Program-made: the position numbers and the translations under genes
Shown: piece by piece, positions 17,751 through 27,502 of the stretch
How positions within the stretch are numbered: position 1 is the first letter of the stretch
Layout of the letters: each line of letters opens with the position of its first letter
DNA from: Suilimivivens sp963638365
GTDB lineage: Bacteria; Bacillota; Clostridia; Lachnospirales; Lachnospiraceae
Length of the DNA stretch: 64,000 bases
Assembly (NCBI GenBank): GCA_963638365.1
Contig: CAVHRK010000076.1
Span: forward strand, 5,425-69,424
Direction: 5' to 3'
Notes under the pieces: generated by a model
What the model saw: the letters and a program-made list of their open reading frames with translations, nothing else
Told to the model about the DNA's origin: nothing
Database searches by the model: none

Positions 17751-18773
17751 ATGAGCGAATTAAAAATGATTGCCCCTCCTGTTAAGAATGTTCCTTGGCA
17801 GGAAAGACCCGCAAATTTAACAGGAGCACCGATCTGGAGATATACGGAGAATCCGATTATCGGAAGAAATCCGGTAGAAGGTGTTGCGAGAATCTTTAAC
17901 AGTGCCGTAATGCCTTACGGTGATGAATTCATCGGTGTATTCCGTGGCGAGCAGACAAACGGTATCCCTTATATCTATATGGGAAGAAGTAAAGATGCGA
18001 TTCACTGGGATTTTGATAAGGAAAAGATTCCTTTTGTAAACGAAAAGGGAGAACCTTTCATGCCCAGATATGCATATGATCCGAGACTTGTAAAGGTAGA
18101 GGATACTTATTACATCATCTGGTGTCAGGATTTCTATGGAGCTTCCATTGGTATGGCTAAGACCACAGACTTCAAGACCTTCACAAGACTGGAGAATCCG
18201 TTCATTCCTTACAACAGAAATGCCGTATTATTCCCTCGTAAGATCAACGGTAACTACATGCTGTTAAGCAGACCTTCCGACAGTGGACATACACCGTTCG
18301 GTGACATCTTCTTAAGCGAAAGCCCGGATCTCGTATACTGGGGCAAGCACAGACATGTGATGAGCCAGGGAAGCGAATGGTGGGAGTCCGTTAAGATCGG
18401 CGGCGGCGCTGCTCCGATCGAGACAAGCGAAGGCTGGCTTCTGTTCTATCACGGCGTAAGTGGAACCTGCAACGGATTTGTTTACTCTATTGGTGGAGCA
18501 ATCCTTGACCTTGAGAATCCTTCTATAGTAAAATATCGTTGTGAGACCTTCCTTCTTACTCCGGAAGAGTGGTATGAAGAAAGAGGATTCGTTCCTAACG
18601 TATGTTTCCCCTGCGCAACGATTCATGATCCGGAAACCGGAAGAATTGCCATTTACTATGGCTGCGCAGACAGCTATGTAGGTCTTGCATTTACACAGTT
18701 TGAGGATATTGTTGCTTATATCAAAGAGCATAGCAAATTAACTGAAACTGATACGGAAATCGGTATCAGATAA
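17751..18773 (+). CDS. beta-1,4-manno-oligosaccharide phosphorylase, GH130 subfamily 2
   Basis: 340 residues, cytoplasmic. It shortens longer beta-1,4-manno-oligosaccharides by releasing mannose-1-phosphate from the non-reducing end. The catalytic Asp lies in RYAYDPRLV; NRNAVLFPRKI and GGGAAPIETSEGWL are further family motifs. It differs clearly from the preceding paralogue in the N-terminal region, as RaMP2-type enzymes differ from RaMP1-type. AAAGGAAA precedes the ATG. Together the two phosphorylases conserve the glycosidic bond energy as mannose-1-phosphate. Confidence 0.9.
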   Translation: MSELKMIAPPVKNVPWQERPANLTGAPIWRYTENPIIGRNPVEGVARIFNSAVMPYGDEFIGVFRGEQTNGIPYIYMGRSKDAIHWDFDKEKIPFVNEKGEPFMPRYAYDPRLVKVEDTYYIIWCQDFYGASIGMAKTTDFKTFTRLENPFIPYNRNAVLFPRKINGNYMLLSRPSDSGHTPFGDIFLSESPDLVYWGKHRHVMSQGSEWWESVKIGGGAAPIETSEGWLLFYHGVSGTCNGFVYSIGGAILDLENPSIVKYRCETFLLTPEEWYEERGFVPNVCFPCATIHDPETGRIAIYYGCADSYVGLAFTQFEDIVAYIKEHSKLTETDTEIGIR

Positions 18774-18799
18774 GATCGAAGAAGATCATAAGAGAGATA

Positions 18800-18829
18800 G
18801 GAAAGGCTTGTTGAAAAGCAGGCCTTTCC
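18800..18829 (+). terminator. intercistronic hairpin between GH130 and esterase genes
   Basis: GGAAAGGCTTG (18800–18810) pairs with CAGGCCTTTCC (18819–18829) with one G-U pair. The following AATATTTTC is only weakly T-rich, so read-through into the esterase gene is likely. Confidence 0.5.
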
Positions 18830-18865
18830 GAATATTTTCTAAAGAAACAAATTGGGGAGGTGCCT

Positions 18866-19993
18866 ATGGGATATCCGGTAGATTTTGAAAAAGGCGAGTT
18901 AAACAGAGGTAATTGGAAGCGCATTAAAAAGTGTATGAAAAAGGCAGAAGCAGGAGAACCCATCAAAGTTGGATTCCTGGGTGGATCCATTACACAGGGA
19001 AGCCTGTCTTCTACACCTGAAACATGCTATGCCTATCTGGTTTATAAGTGGTGGAAGGAGAAATTTCCTCAGAGTCAGGTAGAGTACATTAATGCAGGAA
19101 TTGGCGGTACAACCTCCCAGTTTGGTGTGTCCAGAGTAGAGCAGCACTTATTACAGAAGAAGCCTGACTTTATTCTGATTGAGTTTGCAGTAAATGATGA
19201 TAACAATGAATTTTTCAGAGAGACTTATGAGGGTTTGATTCGTAAAACCTATGGTGATGTAAGTGCACCAGCCGTTCTTTTAATGAACAATGTCCGGTAC
19301 GATGACGGAAGCAGTGCTGAAGACCAGCATGTAGCGGTAGCACGTGCTTATCAGCTTCCGATGGTCAGCATGAAGAGCACCATCTTACCACCGGTTAAAT
19401 CCGGTCAGATTAAGAATCGTGAGATTACCCCCGATGATCTTCATCCGAATGATGACGGTCATGCACTGGTTGCAAAGGTTATTACCACATTCTTAGAGAA
19501 AATTTATCAGGATCGTAATACCGAAGAAGCAGATCCTGATTTTAACGGGAAAACACTTCCGAATCCGATTACTGCCAATGAGTATGAGAATTCGGTACGA
19601 TATAAAAATTATAACAGTACTCCGGTTCTGAATGGTTTTGAGAAGGATCCCAATAAGAAGAAGGAGTTTCTGGATATTTTCAGTGGAGGATTTATCGCTT
19701 CCAACGTAGGAGATGAAATCTCCTTTGATATTGAAGCAACAGGAATTGCGATCCAGTATCGCAAAACGATCCACAGGCCGACGCCGGTTGCAGAGGTTAT
19801 TGTGGATGGAGACGAAAGCACAAGAACCGTTCTTGATGGAAACTTCGATGAAGACTGGGGTGACTGCCTGTTTATCCAGACAATAACCCGGCATACCGGA
19901 CTTAAGAAGCATCATGTACAGATCCGTATTATCGAAAACCATGAAGACGATCAGGTACCATTCTATCTGGTATCTGTGATCGGTTCTAAATAA
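18866..19993 (+). CDS. SGNH-type acetyl-mannooligosaccharide esterase (CE17-like)
   Basis: 375 residues and no signal peptide, so it deacetylates oligosaccharides after import. The N-terminal SGNH hydrolase shows GGSITQG with Ser41 as nucleophile, GIGGTTS, FAVNDDN, and PDDLHPND with the Asp190/His193 pair. The C-terminal 140 or so residues look like a beta-sandwich carbohydrate-binding module, matching the SGNH plus CBM35 layout of the CE17 esterases of Roseburia mannan loci. The start is ATG 18866 behind GGGGAGG; a GTG at 18860 falls inside that ribosome site. CE2 is the alternative family. Acetyl removal is needed before phosphorolysis. Confidence 0.82.
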   Translation: MGYPVDFEKGELNRGNWKRIKKCMKKAEAGEPIKVGFLGGSITQGSLSSTPETCYAYLVYKWWKEKFPQSQVEYINAGIGGTTSQFGVSRVEQHLLQKKPDFILIEFAVNDDNNEFFRETYEGLIRKTYGDVSAPAVLLMNNVRYDDGSSAEDQHVAVARAYQLPMVSMKSTILPPVKSGQIKNREITPDDLHPNDDGHALVAKVITTFLEKIYQDRNTEEADPDFNGKTLPNPITANEYENSVRYKNYNSTPVLNGFEKDPNKKKEFLDIFSGGFIASNVGDEISFDIEATGIAIQYRKTIHRPTPVAEVIVDGDESTRTVLDGNFDEDWGDCLFIQTITRHTGLKKHHVQIRIIENHEDDQVPFYLVSVIGSK

Positions 19994-20010
19994 CCAAAGG
20001 GGGAGAGGGT

Positions 20011-22233
20011 ATGGCATCAAAAAAAGAAAAAAAGATTAAGTTACCGAAATTACCTAAGTTACCGAAAACAGCCAAGGTGAAGAAACAGAAGAAGGAAGCT
20101 GCCAGACCGGATTTCAAAAAAATGCTTGCTGGTCTGAAAAATTTGCGGGGATCAAATAAAAAGAGCATTCTCAGCACATTGCTTGTAGCGTTTATGGTGC
20201 CGGTTGTGCTGATGATTGCATTGGGTGTTGTGTCCTATAGTACGGCCTCCTCCGGTATTGTAGACAAATATAAAGAGTCTGCACAATCAACCGTATCGGC
20301 AGTAGGTGATTATTTTAATCTGGTTTGTACCAATATTTCAAATAAAGCTCTCGAGATGATTACGAACAGTGACGTGGGCGATTACTATGATAAGTATTAT
20401 GGAAAACAGGAATCAAAAGCATTGGAGACCTTCCGTAGTGCGAAATCCGATATTGGTAATGCCAAGTCCACAAACAAGAATATTTACAGTTGTACGGTTA
20501 TTCCTGAGGGAGGTGCATACCTTTCCACCTTATCCGGCGGTATGACGGAAACACCTATGGCAGATTTCAATAATACGGCCGAAGGACAGTATTTTGTAGC
20601 CAATAGCACCCAGAGAAACAGATGGATGGGTTACCAGACTTATCTGGATGATAATATGCAGAGCAAACAGGAAAAGTATGCGATGGTTTATTATCAGAAA
20701 TTTTCCAAGTCGGATGCTTATCTGGTTATGTCACTGGATATATCCGTAGCAGAGAAGATGCTGGGAGAAATCGATTTTGGCAAGGGCAGCGTGAAGGCAC
20801 TTGTAACTGCTGACGGAAGAGAAGTGGCTTTTGAGCAGAAGACAGATAATCCTGCCGAAGCGGATGCTGCATCGGATGAGGAAGAGGAAGCTGCAGATGC
20901 AAAGCAGTGGTTTGTAGGAAGTGACTTCTATGAAAGTACTAAGGAAGCCGAAGAACCCGGCTACATGGATGTTAAGATTAATGGTAAAAAATATGTATAT
21001 ATTTATACACCTGTAGGCAACACCAAAGCCATGATCTGTACCCTGATACCCCAAAGCAATGTGCTCGGACAGGTGGGAAGTATTAAGTATATTACGATCT
21101 TCATGGTAATTCTGGCAGCAGGTGCGGCACTGGTCACCGGTTTTGTGATTTCTACCGGCATCAGTAAGACCGTAAGGGAAATGAGCGGCGGTCTTGCCAA
21201 GGTGGCGCAGGGTGATTTGACTCAGGACTTTACTACAAAAAGGCAGGATGAGTTTAAAGAGCTGACCGGAAGCCTCAATGCCATGATAGAGAGTATGAGA
21301 GGATTAATGCGGGATATGAAGCAGTTCGGCAGTAAGGTAACCGGACTTGCGGAGAATGTTTCTGACAAAACCGGAGCCATCAATACTTCCATGCAGGATA
21401 TAGCAAGAGCCATGGATGAAGTGGCAGGCGGTGTGCAGGGTCAGGCAGAGGATACAGAGAGCAGCAATGAAAATATGATAAGCTTCTCTGAAAATATTAC
21501 GACAGTTACGGAAAAAACCTCACACATGGGACAGACCGCAGATAAGGCAATCGAAGCCGTAGAACAGGGAAGGGTGATTGTTCAGGAATTAAGCGGTAAG
21601 TCAGATACAACCGTATCCTTAACCAGAGTGCTGGTTGATGATATTGACGCTGTACAGAAGAATTCCGAGGAAATCAAGAGCTTTGTTGACGTGATTAACA
21701 GTATTGCCGGACAGACGAATCTGCTTTCCTTAAATGCATCCATAGAGGCAGCCAGAGCGGGAGAAGCCGGAAGAGGCTTTGCAGTGGTAGCAGAAGAAAT
21801 CCGTAAGCTGGCGGATCAGTCCAAGGAATCCGGTAATAAGATTCATGAGATCGTTAAGAAGATTGGTGAGACCACGGATAAGACAACGGCATCAGCAAGA
21901 GAAGCGGAGAGCATGGTCAATGAGCAGGCAAGGGCGCTGCAGGAGACAGTCAACGTATTTGAAATGATTCAGAATTGTGTAGGTGAACTGGTAGATGGTA
22001 TCCGTTTGATTACGCAAAGACTGGAAGAGAGTATGCTTGAAAAGGATAAAGTGGAAGGTTCCCTGCAGAATATTGCTTCTGTGTCTGAAGAGGTTGCTGC
22101 ATCCACACAGGAGGTTACGGCTACTTTGGGAGAACAGGTATCTGTTGTCCAGGCATTAAAAGAAGAAGTAGAGTTGCTTAGAAGCGATGCACTGGAGCTG
22201 GATAAATCCATTGAGAGATTTAAAATTGATTAA
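20011..22233 (+). CDS. methyl-accepting chemotaxis protein
   Basis: 740 residues. A cytosolic Lys/Pro-rich head (residues 1–52, repeated KLPK) precedes membrane segment 1 (about 53–77). An extracellular sensor of about 280 residues (Cache-like, with an acidic insert near 285–298) follows, then membrane segment 2 (about 359–381), HAMP, and a full signalling domain. The hairpin tip NSIAGQTNLLSLNASIEAARAGE lies around residue 565. It starts 17 bases after the esterase gene and precedes the GH1–PMI gene, so it is a member of the mannan operon. That suggests chemotaxis to mannan breakdown products (inference). The unusually long N-terminal tail is odd for the family. Confidence 0.93.
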   Translation: MASKKEKKIKLPKLPKLPKTAKVKKQKKEAARPDFKKMLAGLKNLRGSNKKSILSTLLVAFMVPVVLMIALGVVSYSTASSGIVDKYKESAQSTVSAVGDYFNLVCTNISNKALEMITNSDVGDYYDKYYGKQESKALETFRSAKSDIGNAKSTNKNIYSCTVIPEGGAYLSTLSGGMTETPMADFNNTAEGQYFVANSTQRNRWMGYQTYLDDNMQSKQEKYAMVYYQKFSKSDAYLVMSLDISVAEKMLGEIDFGKGSVKALVTADGREVAFEQKTDNPAEADAASDEEEEAADAKQWFVGSDFYESTKEAEEPGYMDVKINGKKYVYIYTPVGNTKAMICTLIPQSNVLGQVGSIKYITIFMVILAAGAALVTGFVISTGISKTVREMSGGLAKVAQGDLTQDFTTKRQDEFKELTGSLNAMIESMRGLMRDMKQFGSKVTGLAENVSDKTGAINTSMQDIARAMDEVAGGVQGQAEDTESSNENMISFSENITTVTEKTSHMGQTADKAIEAVEQGRVIVQELSGKSDTTVSLTRVLVDDIDAVQKNSEEIKSFVDVINSIAGQTNLLSLNASIEAARAGEAGRGFAVVAEEIRKLADQSKESGNKIHEIVKKIGETTDKTTASAREAESMVNEQARALQETVNVFEMIQNCVGELVDGIRLITQRLEESMLEKDKVEGSLQNIASVSEEVAASTQEVTATLGEQVSVVQALKEEVELLRSDALELDKSIERFKID

Positions 22234-22287
22234 GCAAGGCTGAACTGTTACATAAAGCGGGATGACCGTGAGAAAGGAAATGAAATT

Positions 22288-24594
22288 ATGTTTCGTGACG
22301 ATTTTGTCTGGGGTGTTGCCAGCAGCGCTTACCAGATTGAAGGAAGAGATGCCAATGACGGTGCAGGTGCAATGATCTGGGATAAGTTCATTGCAGAGGG
22401 CGGCACCAAGGATGGTTATGGAGCAGAGGTTGCATGTGACCACATGCACCGTTACAAGGACGACTTTGCTTTAATGAGACTGATGGGAATTAAGGCATAC
22501 CGTTTCTCCATCAGCTGGGCAAGACTGATTCCGGAAGGAACCGGTAAAGTGAATGAAAAGGCAGTTGCTTTATACCGGGATATGATTCTGGAAATGAAGA
22601 AGAATGGCATTGAGCCGTATCTCACTATGTATCACTGGGAATTTCCCCAGGCGTTACAGGATAAGGGCGGCTGGCTGAATGAAGAGGTTATTCAGTGGTT
22701 TGGCGAATATGCCAGAGTAGTTGCAGAGAGCTTTTCGGATATCTGCGAGAACTTTATTACCTTAAATGAACCGGAATGCTTTGTCGGAATCGGACATATG
22801 TCCGGCTGGCATGCACCGGGCCTGCATCTTCCGTATAAGGATGTGTTCCAGATTGCACACAATGCATTGCGTGCACATGGACAGGCGGTTATTAATCTTC
22901 GTAAATATGCCTGCCGTCCGATCAAGGTTGGCTATGCACCGACCTGTGGTATGGCATATCCTTACAGCAATAAGCCGGAGGATGTGGAAGCAGCAAGAAA
23001 GGTACTGTTTGGTTTCTATCAGCCGATGGATAACTGGACCTGGAATGTGGCATGGTTTAATGATCCGGTATTCTTAGGAAAATATCCGGAAGAAGGATTA
23101 GAGAAGTTTGCAGAATATCTGCCGGAAATCACCGATGAAGATATGAAGCTGATTTCCCAGCCTCTGGATTTTATGGGACAGAATATTTACAATGGATATT
23201 TTGTAAAAGCGGGCGAAAACGGAGAAATTGAATTTCCTGAAAGACCGGAAGGCTTTCCGAAGACTGCCGCCAACTGGCCGGTTACACCGGACTGCTTCTA
23301 CTGGGGCGTGAAATTTATTTATGACCGCTATAAGCTTCCTTTGTTTGTAACAGAAAACGGAATGTCCTGTCATGATGATGTTTCCCTCGATGGCAGGGTA
23401 CATGATCCGAACCGCCAGAATTTCCTTGACATGTATATTTCTGCATTACAGAAGGCAAATGATGAAGGTGTGGATGTCCGTGGTTATTTCTTATGGACAT
23501 TCTTAGATAACTTTGAATGGGATAAGGGATATACCGAGAGATTTGGTATTGTCCATGTAGATTTTGCAACCCAGAAACGAATCGTAAAGGATTCTGCATT
23601 CTGGTATCAGAAGGTGATTGAAACGAACGGAGCAAATTTATCCATTAATACAAAACAGAGACCGATTCTGTTCTTAGAGCCGGTATTCAAGGAAATGATC
23701 TGGGGAGGTAATCGTTTAAGAAGTCTTTTTGGATATGATATTCCTGGCGATGATACCGGAGAATGCTGGGCAATCGGCGCTCACCAGAACGGAGACTGTG
23801 TCGTAAAGGAAGGCCTTTTCAAAGGAAAGACCCTTTCCCGGTTATGGAAGGAAGATCCGTATCTCTTTGGCAACGAGGAAGGAGACCGCTTCCCGCTGCT
23901 GATTAAGATTATTGATGCAAAGGACAACTTAAGTATTCAGGTACATCCGGATGATGCCTACGCACAGGTTCATGAGAATGGATCCTTAGGAAAGACCGAA
24001 TGCTGGTACATTCTGGACTGTCCGGAGGGTGCAGAGCTTGTTGTCGGACATAATGCGAAGACAAAGGAAGAGCTTACCGAGATGATTTCCGATGGTAAGT
24101 GGGATGAGTTTATCCGCCGCGTTCCGGTTAAGAAGGGTGATTTTATCCAGATCAATCCGGGAACCGTACATGCAATTACCAGTGGCTGCCTGATCTTAGA
24201 GACACAGCAGAACAGTGATATTACCTATCGTGTTTACGATTATGACCGTCTGCAGAATGGCAAGCCGCGTCAGTTACATGTGCAGCAGAGCATTGATGTC
24301 ATTAATGTTCCTGCGGCATCTGCCGAAGACAGCGTGAAGTATGTAGGGGATCTGCCCGAGAATCAGATGAATGAGCTGATTCACTGTTCTTACTACACAG
24401 TATGGAAGCTGGATGTGACAAAGCCTGTTTCCGTGGAGCAGACGCATCCGTTTATGAATGTAAGTGTCATTGAAGGCGAAGGTCTTGTGAATGGGCAGTT
24501 GATCCGTAAGGGCGATCATTTTATTCTTCCGGCGGGAATCGGAACGGTTGATTTCCAGGGAAATATGAGTTTAATTTTATCTTCTACAAAATAA
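22288..24594 (+). CDS. bifunctional GH1 beta-glycosidase – type I mannose-6-phosphate isomerase
   Basis: 768 residues in one uninterrupted frame. Residues 1 to about 447 are a full GH1 barrel: acid/base Glu161 in TLNEP, nucleophile Glu356 in VTENG. Residues of about 458–768 are a short Bacillus-type phosphomannose isomerase with zinc ligands Gln551 and His553 (IQVHPDD), Glu571 (KTECWYIL) and His628 (PGTVHAI). The GH1 half would remove beta-linked glucose (or mannose) from glucomannan oligosaccharides, and the isomerase would turn mannose-6-phosphate into fructose-6-phosphate. These are separate proteins in most organisms. No phosphomannomutase is in the window. It is the last gene before the operon terminator. 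Confidence 0.93.
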   Translation: MFRDDFVWGVASSAYQIEGRDANDGAGAMIWDKFIAEGGTKDGYGAEVACDHMHRYKDDFALMRLMGIKAYRFSISWARLIPEGTGKVNEKAVALYRDMILEMKKNGIEPYLTMYHWEFPQALQDKGGWLNEEVIQWFGEYARVVAESFSDICENFITLNEPECFVGIGHMSGWHAPGLHLPYKDVFQIAHNALRAHGQAVINLRKYACRPIKVGYAPTCGMAYPYSNKPEDVEAARKVLFGFYQPMDNWTWNVAWFNDPVFLGKYPEEGLEKFAEYLPEITDEDMKLISQPLDFMGQNIYNGYFVKAGENGEIEFPERPEGFPKTAANWPVTPDCFYWGVKFIYDRYKLPLFVTENGMSCHDDVSLDGRVHDPNRQNFLDMYISALQKANDEGVDVRGYFLWTFLDNFEWDKGYTERFGIVHVDFATQKRIVKDSAFWYQKVIETNGANLSINTKQRPILFLEPVFKEMIWGGNRLRSLFGYDIPGDDTGECWAIGAHQNGDCVVKEGLFKGKTLSRLWKEDPYLFGNEEGDRFPLLIKIIDAKDNLSIQVHPDDAYAQVHENGSLGKTECWYILDCPEGAELVVGHNAKTKEELTEMISDGKWDEFIRRVPVKKGDFIQINPGTVHAITSGCLILETQQNSDITYRVYDYDRLQNGKPRQLHVQQSIDVINVPAASAEDSVKYVGDLPENQMNELIHCSYYTVWKLDVTKPVSVEQTHPFMNVSVIEGEGLVNGQLIRKGDHFILPAGIGTVDFQGNMSLILSSTK

Positions 24595-24639
24595 GTTATC
24601 ATTCGATAGAAAAATGATAAAAATATGATAATTTATAAA

Positions 24640-24675
24640 GGCGCAGGAGGAAAGCTCTTGCGCCTTGCTTCATTT
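24640..24675 (+). terminator. terminator of the mannan operon
   Basis: GGCGCAGGAG (24640–24649) pairs with CTCTTGCGCC (24655–24664) around a 5-base loop, followed by TTGCTTCATTTTC. The stem is strong but the T-run is broken. Confidence 0.65.
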
Positions 24676-24724
24676 TCGACTAGAATGTAATTGGAAGAGT
24701 TTTCCTATGAGGAAGGGGTAGAAA

Positions 24725-27418
24725 ATGCTGAACGGATATAAGCTGGTAGCGGTTTGCCTAACCAAAATCCAGGATGAAATTACCTATGAACTGATTGATG
24801 CGCTTTATCAGACCGTCAAAGGGTCTGATTATCGTCTGCTGCTTTTTAACAGCTTTTCGGATTTATATAATCAGGATATCTATGATGAAGGAGCGAAATC
24901 GATTTATCAGTTGATCAATTATGATCTGATCGATGCCGTGGTCATCAAAGCAGATACGATCAATGACCAGCAGGTGATCAATGACCTCATTACAAAATCT
25001 AAGGAAAGACAGATTCCGGTCATTCTGTTGAATATGAAAGCAGATGGCTGTTATTCCATTGTTCCTTCTTATGAGGATGCCTTCAGCCGGTTGATTGAAC
25101 ATGTCATCAGGGTTCATCAGAAACGAAAGCTGTATTTTCTGTCAGGAAGCATGGGAGAGAGCAACTCGATGCACCGCGAAAAGATTTTCCGGGAAACGTT
25201 GCGGGAATGTGGGATTGATCCGCAGACCTCCAAGGTTGCCTATGGAGAATACTGGTATGGACCCGCAGAATAGGCCGTAGAAAACTGGATTCAGAGCGGG
25301 GATCTGCCCGAGGCAATTATCTGTGCCAATGATGCTATGGCGGTGGCTGCCTGCAAGGTGCTGAAAAGACACGGAATCCGTGTGCCGGAGGATATCATTG
25401 TCACCGGCTTTGACGGTGTGCCAAGCTATCAGTTTCACAGACCGGCTTTGTCTACCTGTGCGAGAACATCATCGATACTGGCAGGGAAATGTCGGGAAAT
25501 GCTGACAAATATTCTTGAGAATAAGAAACCGCCATACCGGGATCTTGAGGAATATAAGCTGGTAATTCAGGAATCCTGTGGATGTCAGAAGCAGACACAT
25601 CCGGATTATCAGTTATGTGCAGATCATTTAAGTGATGCCATGTGGGATGCGCGCGTGCATGAGGAGTTAATTCTTTCCCAGGTAGAGCGTGTTGTTGAAA
25701 CCATTGATATGGGAATTATCGGTAACAAACTGAATTCCTTTATCCTTCCGAATTCTATGGTGGCATTAAACAGTGATTTTCTGACAGCAACCAGAAATAA
25801 TACAAAGACAGATCCACGGCAGCCATTTGCAGAGGAGATGATAGTCATTTCTTCACTGGGTACGGATCTTGACAGGCAGCGGTATGCGCTGTATAAATCT
25901 GCGGAGATGTATCCTCGTCTGGAAGAGGCTGTCAGGGAAGATGTGATGTTTCTGTTCCAATCCATTTATGTGGAAAATAATGTATGTGGATATTACATAG
26001 TAAAATCGAAGGAGTTATTAAAGGATGCGGGTAAGATACATCGTGTTTCCAAGCTGATGAATCTGGCGTTCAGCCTGATTATCAGCAGAATGCAGCAGGA
26101 GCATATGTCACACAGCCTTGAAGAAATGCAGTATCATGATCCGGTTACCGGAGTCCTGAACCTGAAGGGTCTGGTGAAGAAGATGAATGAACTGTATCCG
26201 GCCTGGAAGGAGCGTGCGATTGCCGTATCCGTTTATAATATTCCCAAGTATCAGTTTATCTATGAAAATTACGGACTGAAGGATGTTGAAGAAACCGTGC
26301 AGCTTACTGCAGATGCTTTGCAGATGGCAAATCCGCAGGGAACGGTGGTTGCCCGGATTTCCGATGACAGCTTCTGTATTATTAACGATGCAGAAAATCC
26401 GGGAGCGGCGGGATCGATCATTGATGATTCTGTGCGTGCCTTTTACCGTTTTATAGAAAGCTTTAATAAGACGCAGGATAAGGAATACTTTGTGGAGGTC
26501 AACTGTGGCTGTACAACAGCGGCAGCCGGCTGGAACAATGATATGAAGACCTATATTAAGGTTGCCATGGGAGAGCTTTATCTGAACCGCCTGAAACAGG
26601 GCGGTGGCAAGGTTTTGAAAGAAAGAAAAACCGCGAAGGATATGTATCAGCTCTTTGAAACACTGATGTCCGAGAACCTGTTTTATTATGCATTTCAGCC
26701 CATTGTCAGTGCAAAAACGGGTGAGATCTACGGATATGAGGCACTGATGCGGACACCGAAGGAAATCGGCTTACGTCCGGATGAAATTCTGAACATTGCA
26801 GAGGAATATGGGCGGTTGTATGAGATCGAATATGCAACGTTTAATAATGTGCTGACTTATACAAGAGAGCATATTGAGCTTTTTAAGGGTAAATATATTT
26901 TTATTAACAGTATTCCGGGATATTTTCTTAAGGGAAAGGATAAGGAGCGACTGGTAAAACAGTATTCCGATCTGCTTTTCCAGTGCACGATCGAGATTAC
27001 CGAGCGTGACGAGACAACGGCTGAAGAGATCAGTCAGATTATGAATCTGACGAGTCAGGAAGGTCCGTGTCAGTTTGCGGTAGATGATTATGGAACGGGA
27101 TATTCCAATATTGTAAATCTGCTGCGGTACAAGCCCAATGTCATTAAAATTGACCGGTACCTGATTATGGAGATCCAGAATGATGTCAATAAGCAGATGT
27201 TTGTGAAAAATACCGTGGAATTTGCCCAGCAGAATAACATTCAATGTCTTGCAGAGGGAGTTGAGACGAAGGAAGAACTGGAAACGGTGATTTCCTATGG
27301 TGTGGATCTGATTCAGGGATACTACACGGCGATGCCTTCCGAGCAGGTCATTCCGGAAATTGATCCGAAGATTGTGAAGGAAATCAAGGATGCTAACCAT
27401 GCCCGCACGGCGGAATAG
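24725..27418 (+). pseudogene. sugar-binding domain – degenerate GGDEF – EAL protein, interrupted by in-frame TAG
   Basis: Both halves lie in the same frame and a single TAG at 25271–25273 separates them; the neighbours read GPAE-stop-AVENWIQSG, and CAG to TAG would restore it. Residues 1 to about 280 form a LacI-like periplasmic-binding fold without a DNA-binding head. A linker region follows, then a GGDEF domain whose active loop reads ISDDSF and so is inactive. The EAL domain keeps its metal and catalytic residues (EALMR, FINS, ITERDE, VDDYGTGYSN, IKIDRY, AEGVET). It should hydrolyse cyclic di-GMP in response to a sugar if full length. The second half has no ribosome site of its own. Sequencing error, recent mutation or suppression remain possible. 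Confidence 0.8.
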
Positions 27419-27439
27419 CAGTTGAAAGACCAACTTTTA

Positions 27440-27468
27440 TTGAGGAAAAGATCCGGTTGTGATAAGAT
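27440..27468 (+). promoter_or_regulatory. promoter of the aminotransferase gene
   Basis: TTGAGG (27440–27445), a 17-base spacer, and TAAGAT (27463–27468). The match is moderate and lies just before AGGAGG at 27487–27492. Confidence 0.5.
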
Positions 27469-27502
27469 GACACATGGATCAATAGTAGGAGGTAACAGAA
27501 CG

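Noticed and set aside
18860..18865. GTG start of the esterase gene
   Set aside because: The codon lies inside the GGGGAGG ribosome site that serves ATG 18866.
25337..27418. Independent gene starting at ATG 25337
   Set aside because: No ribosome site precedes it and it would begin in the middle of a periplasmic-binding fold; it is the rest of the gene from 24725.
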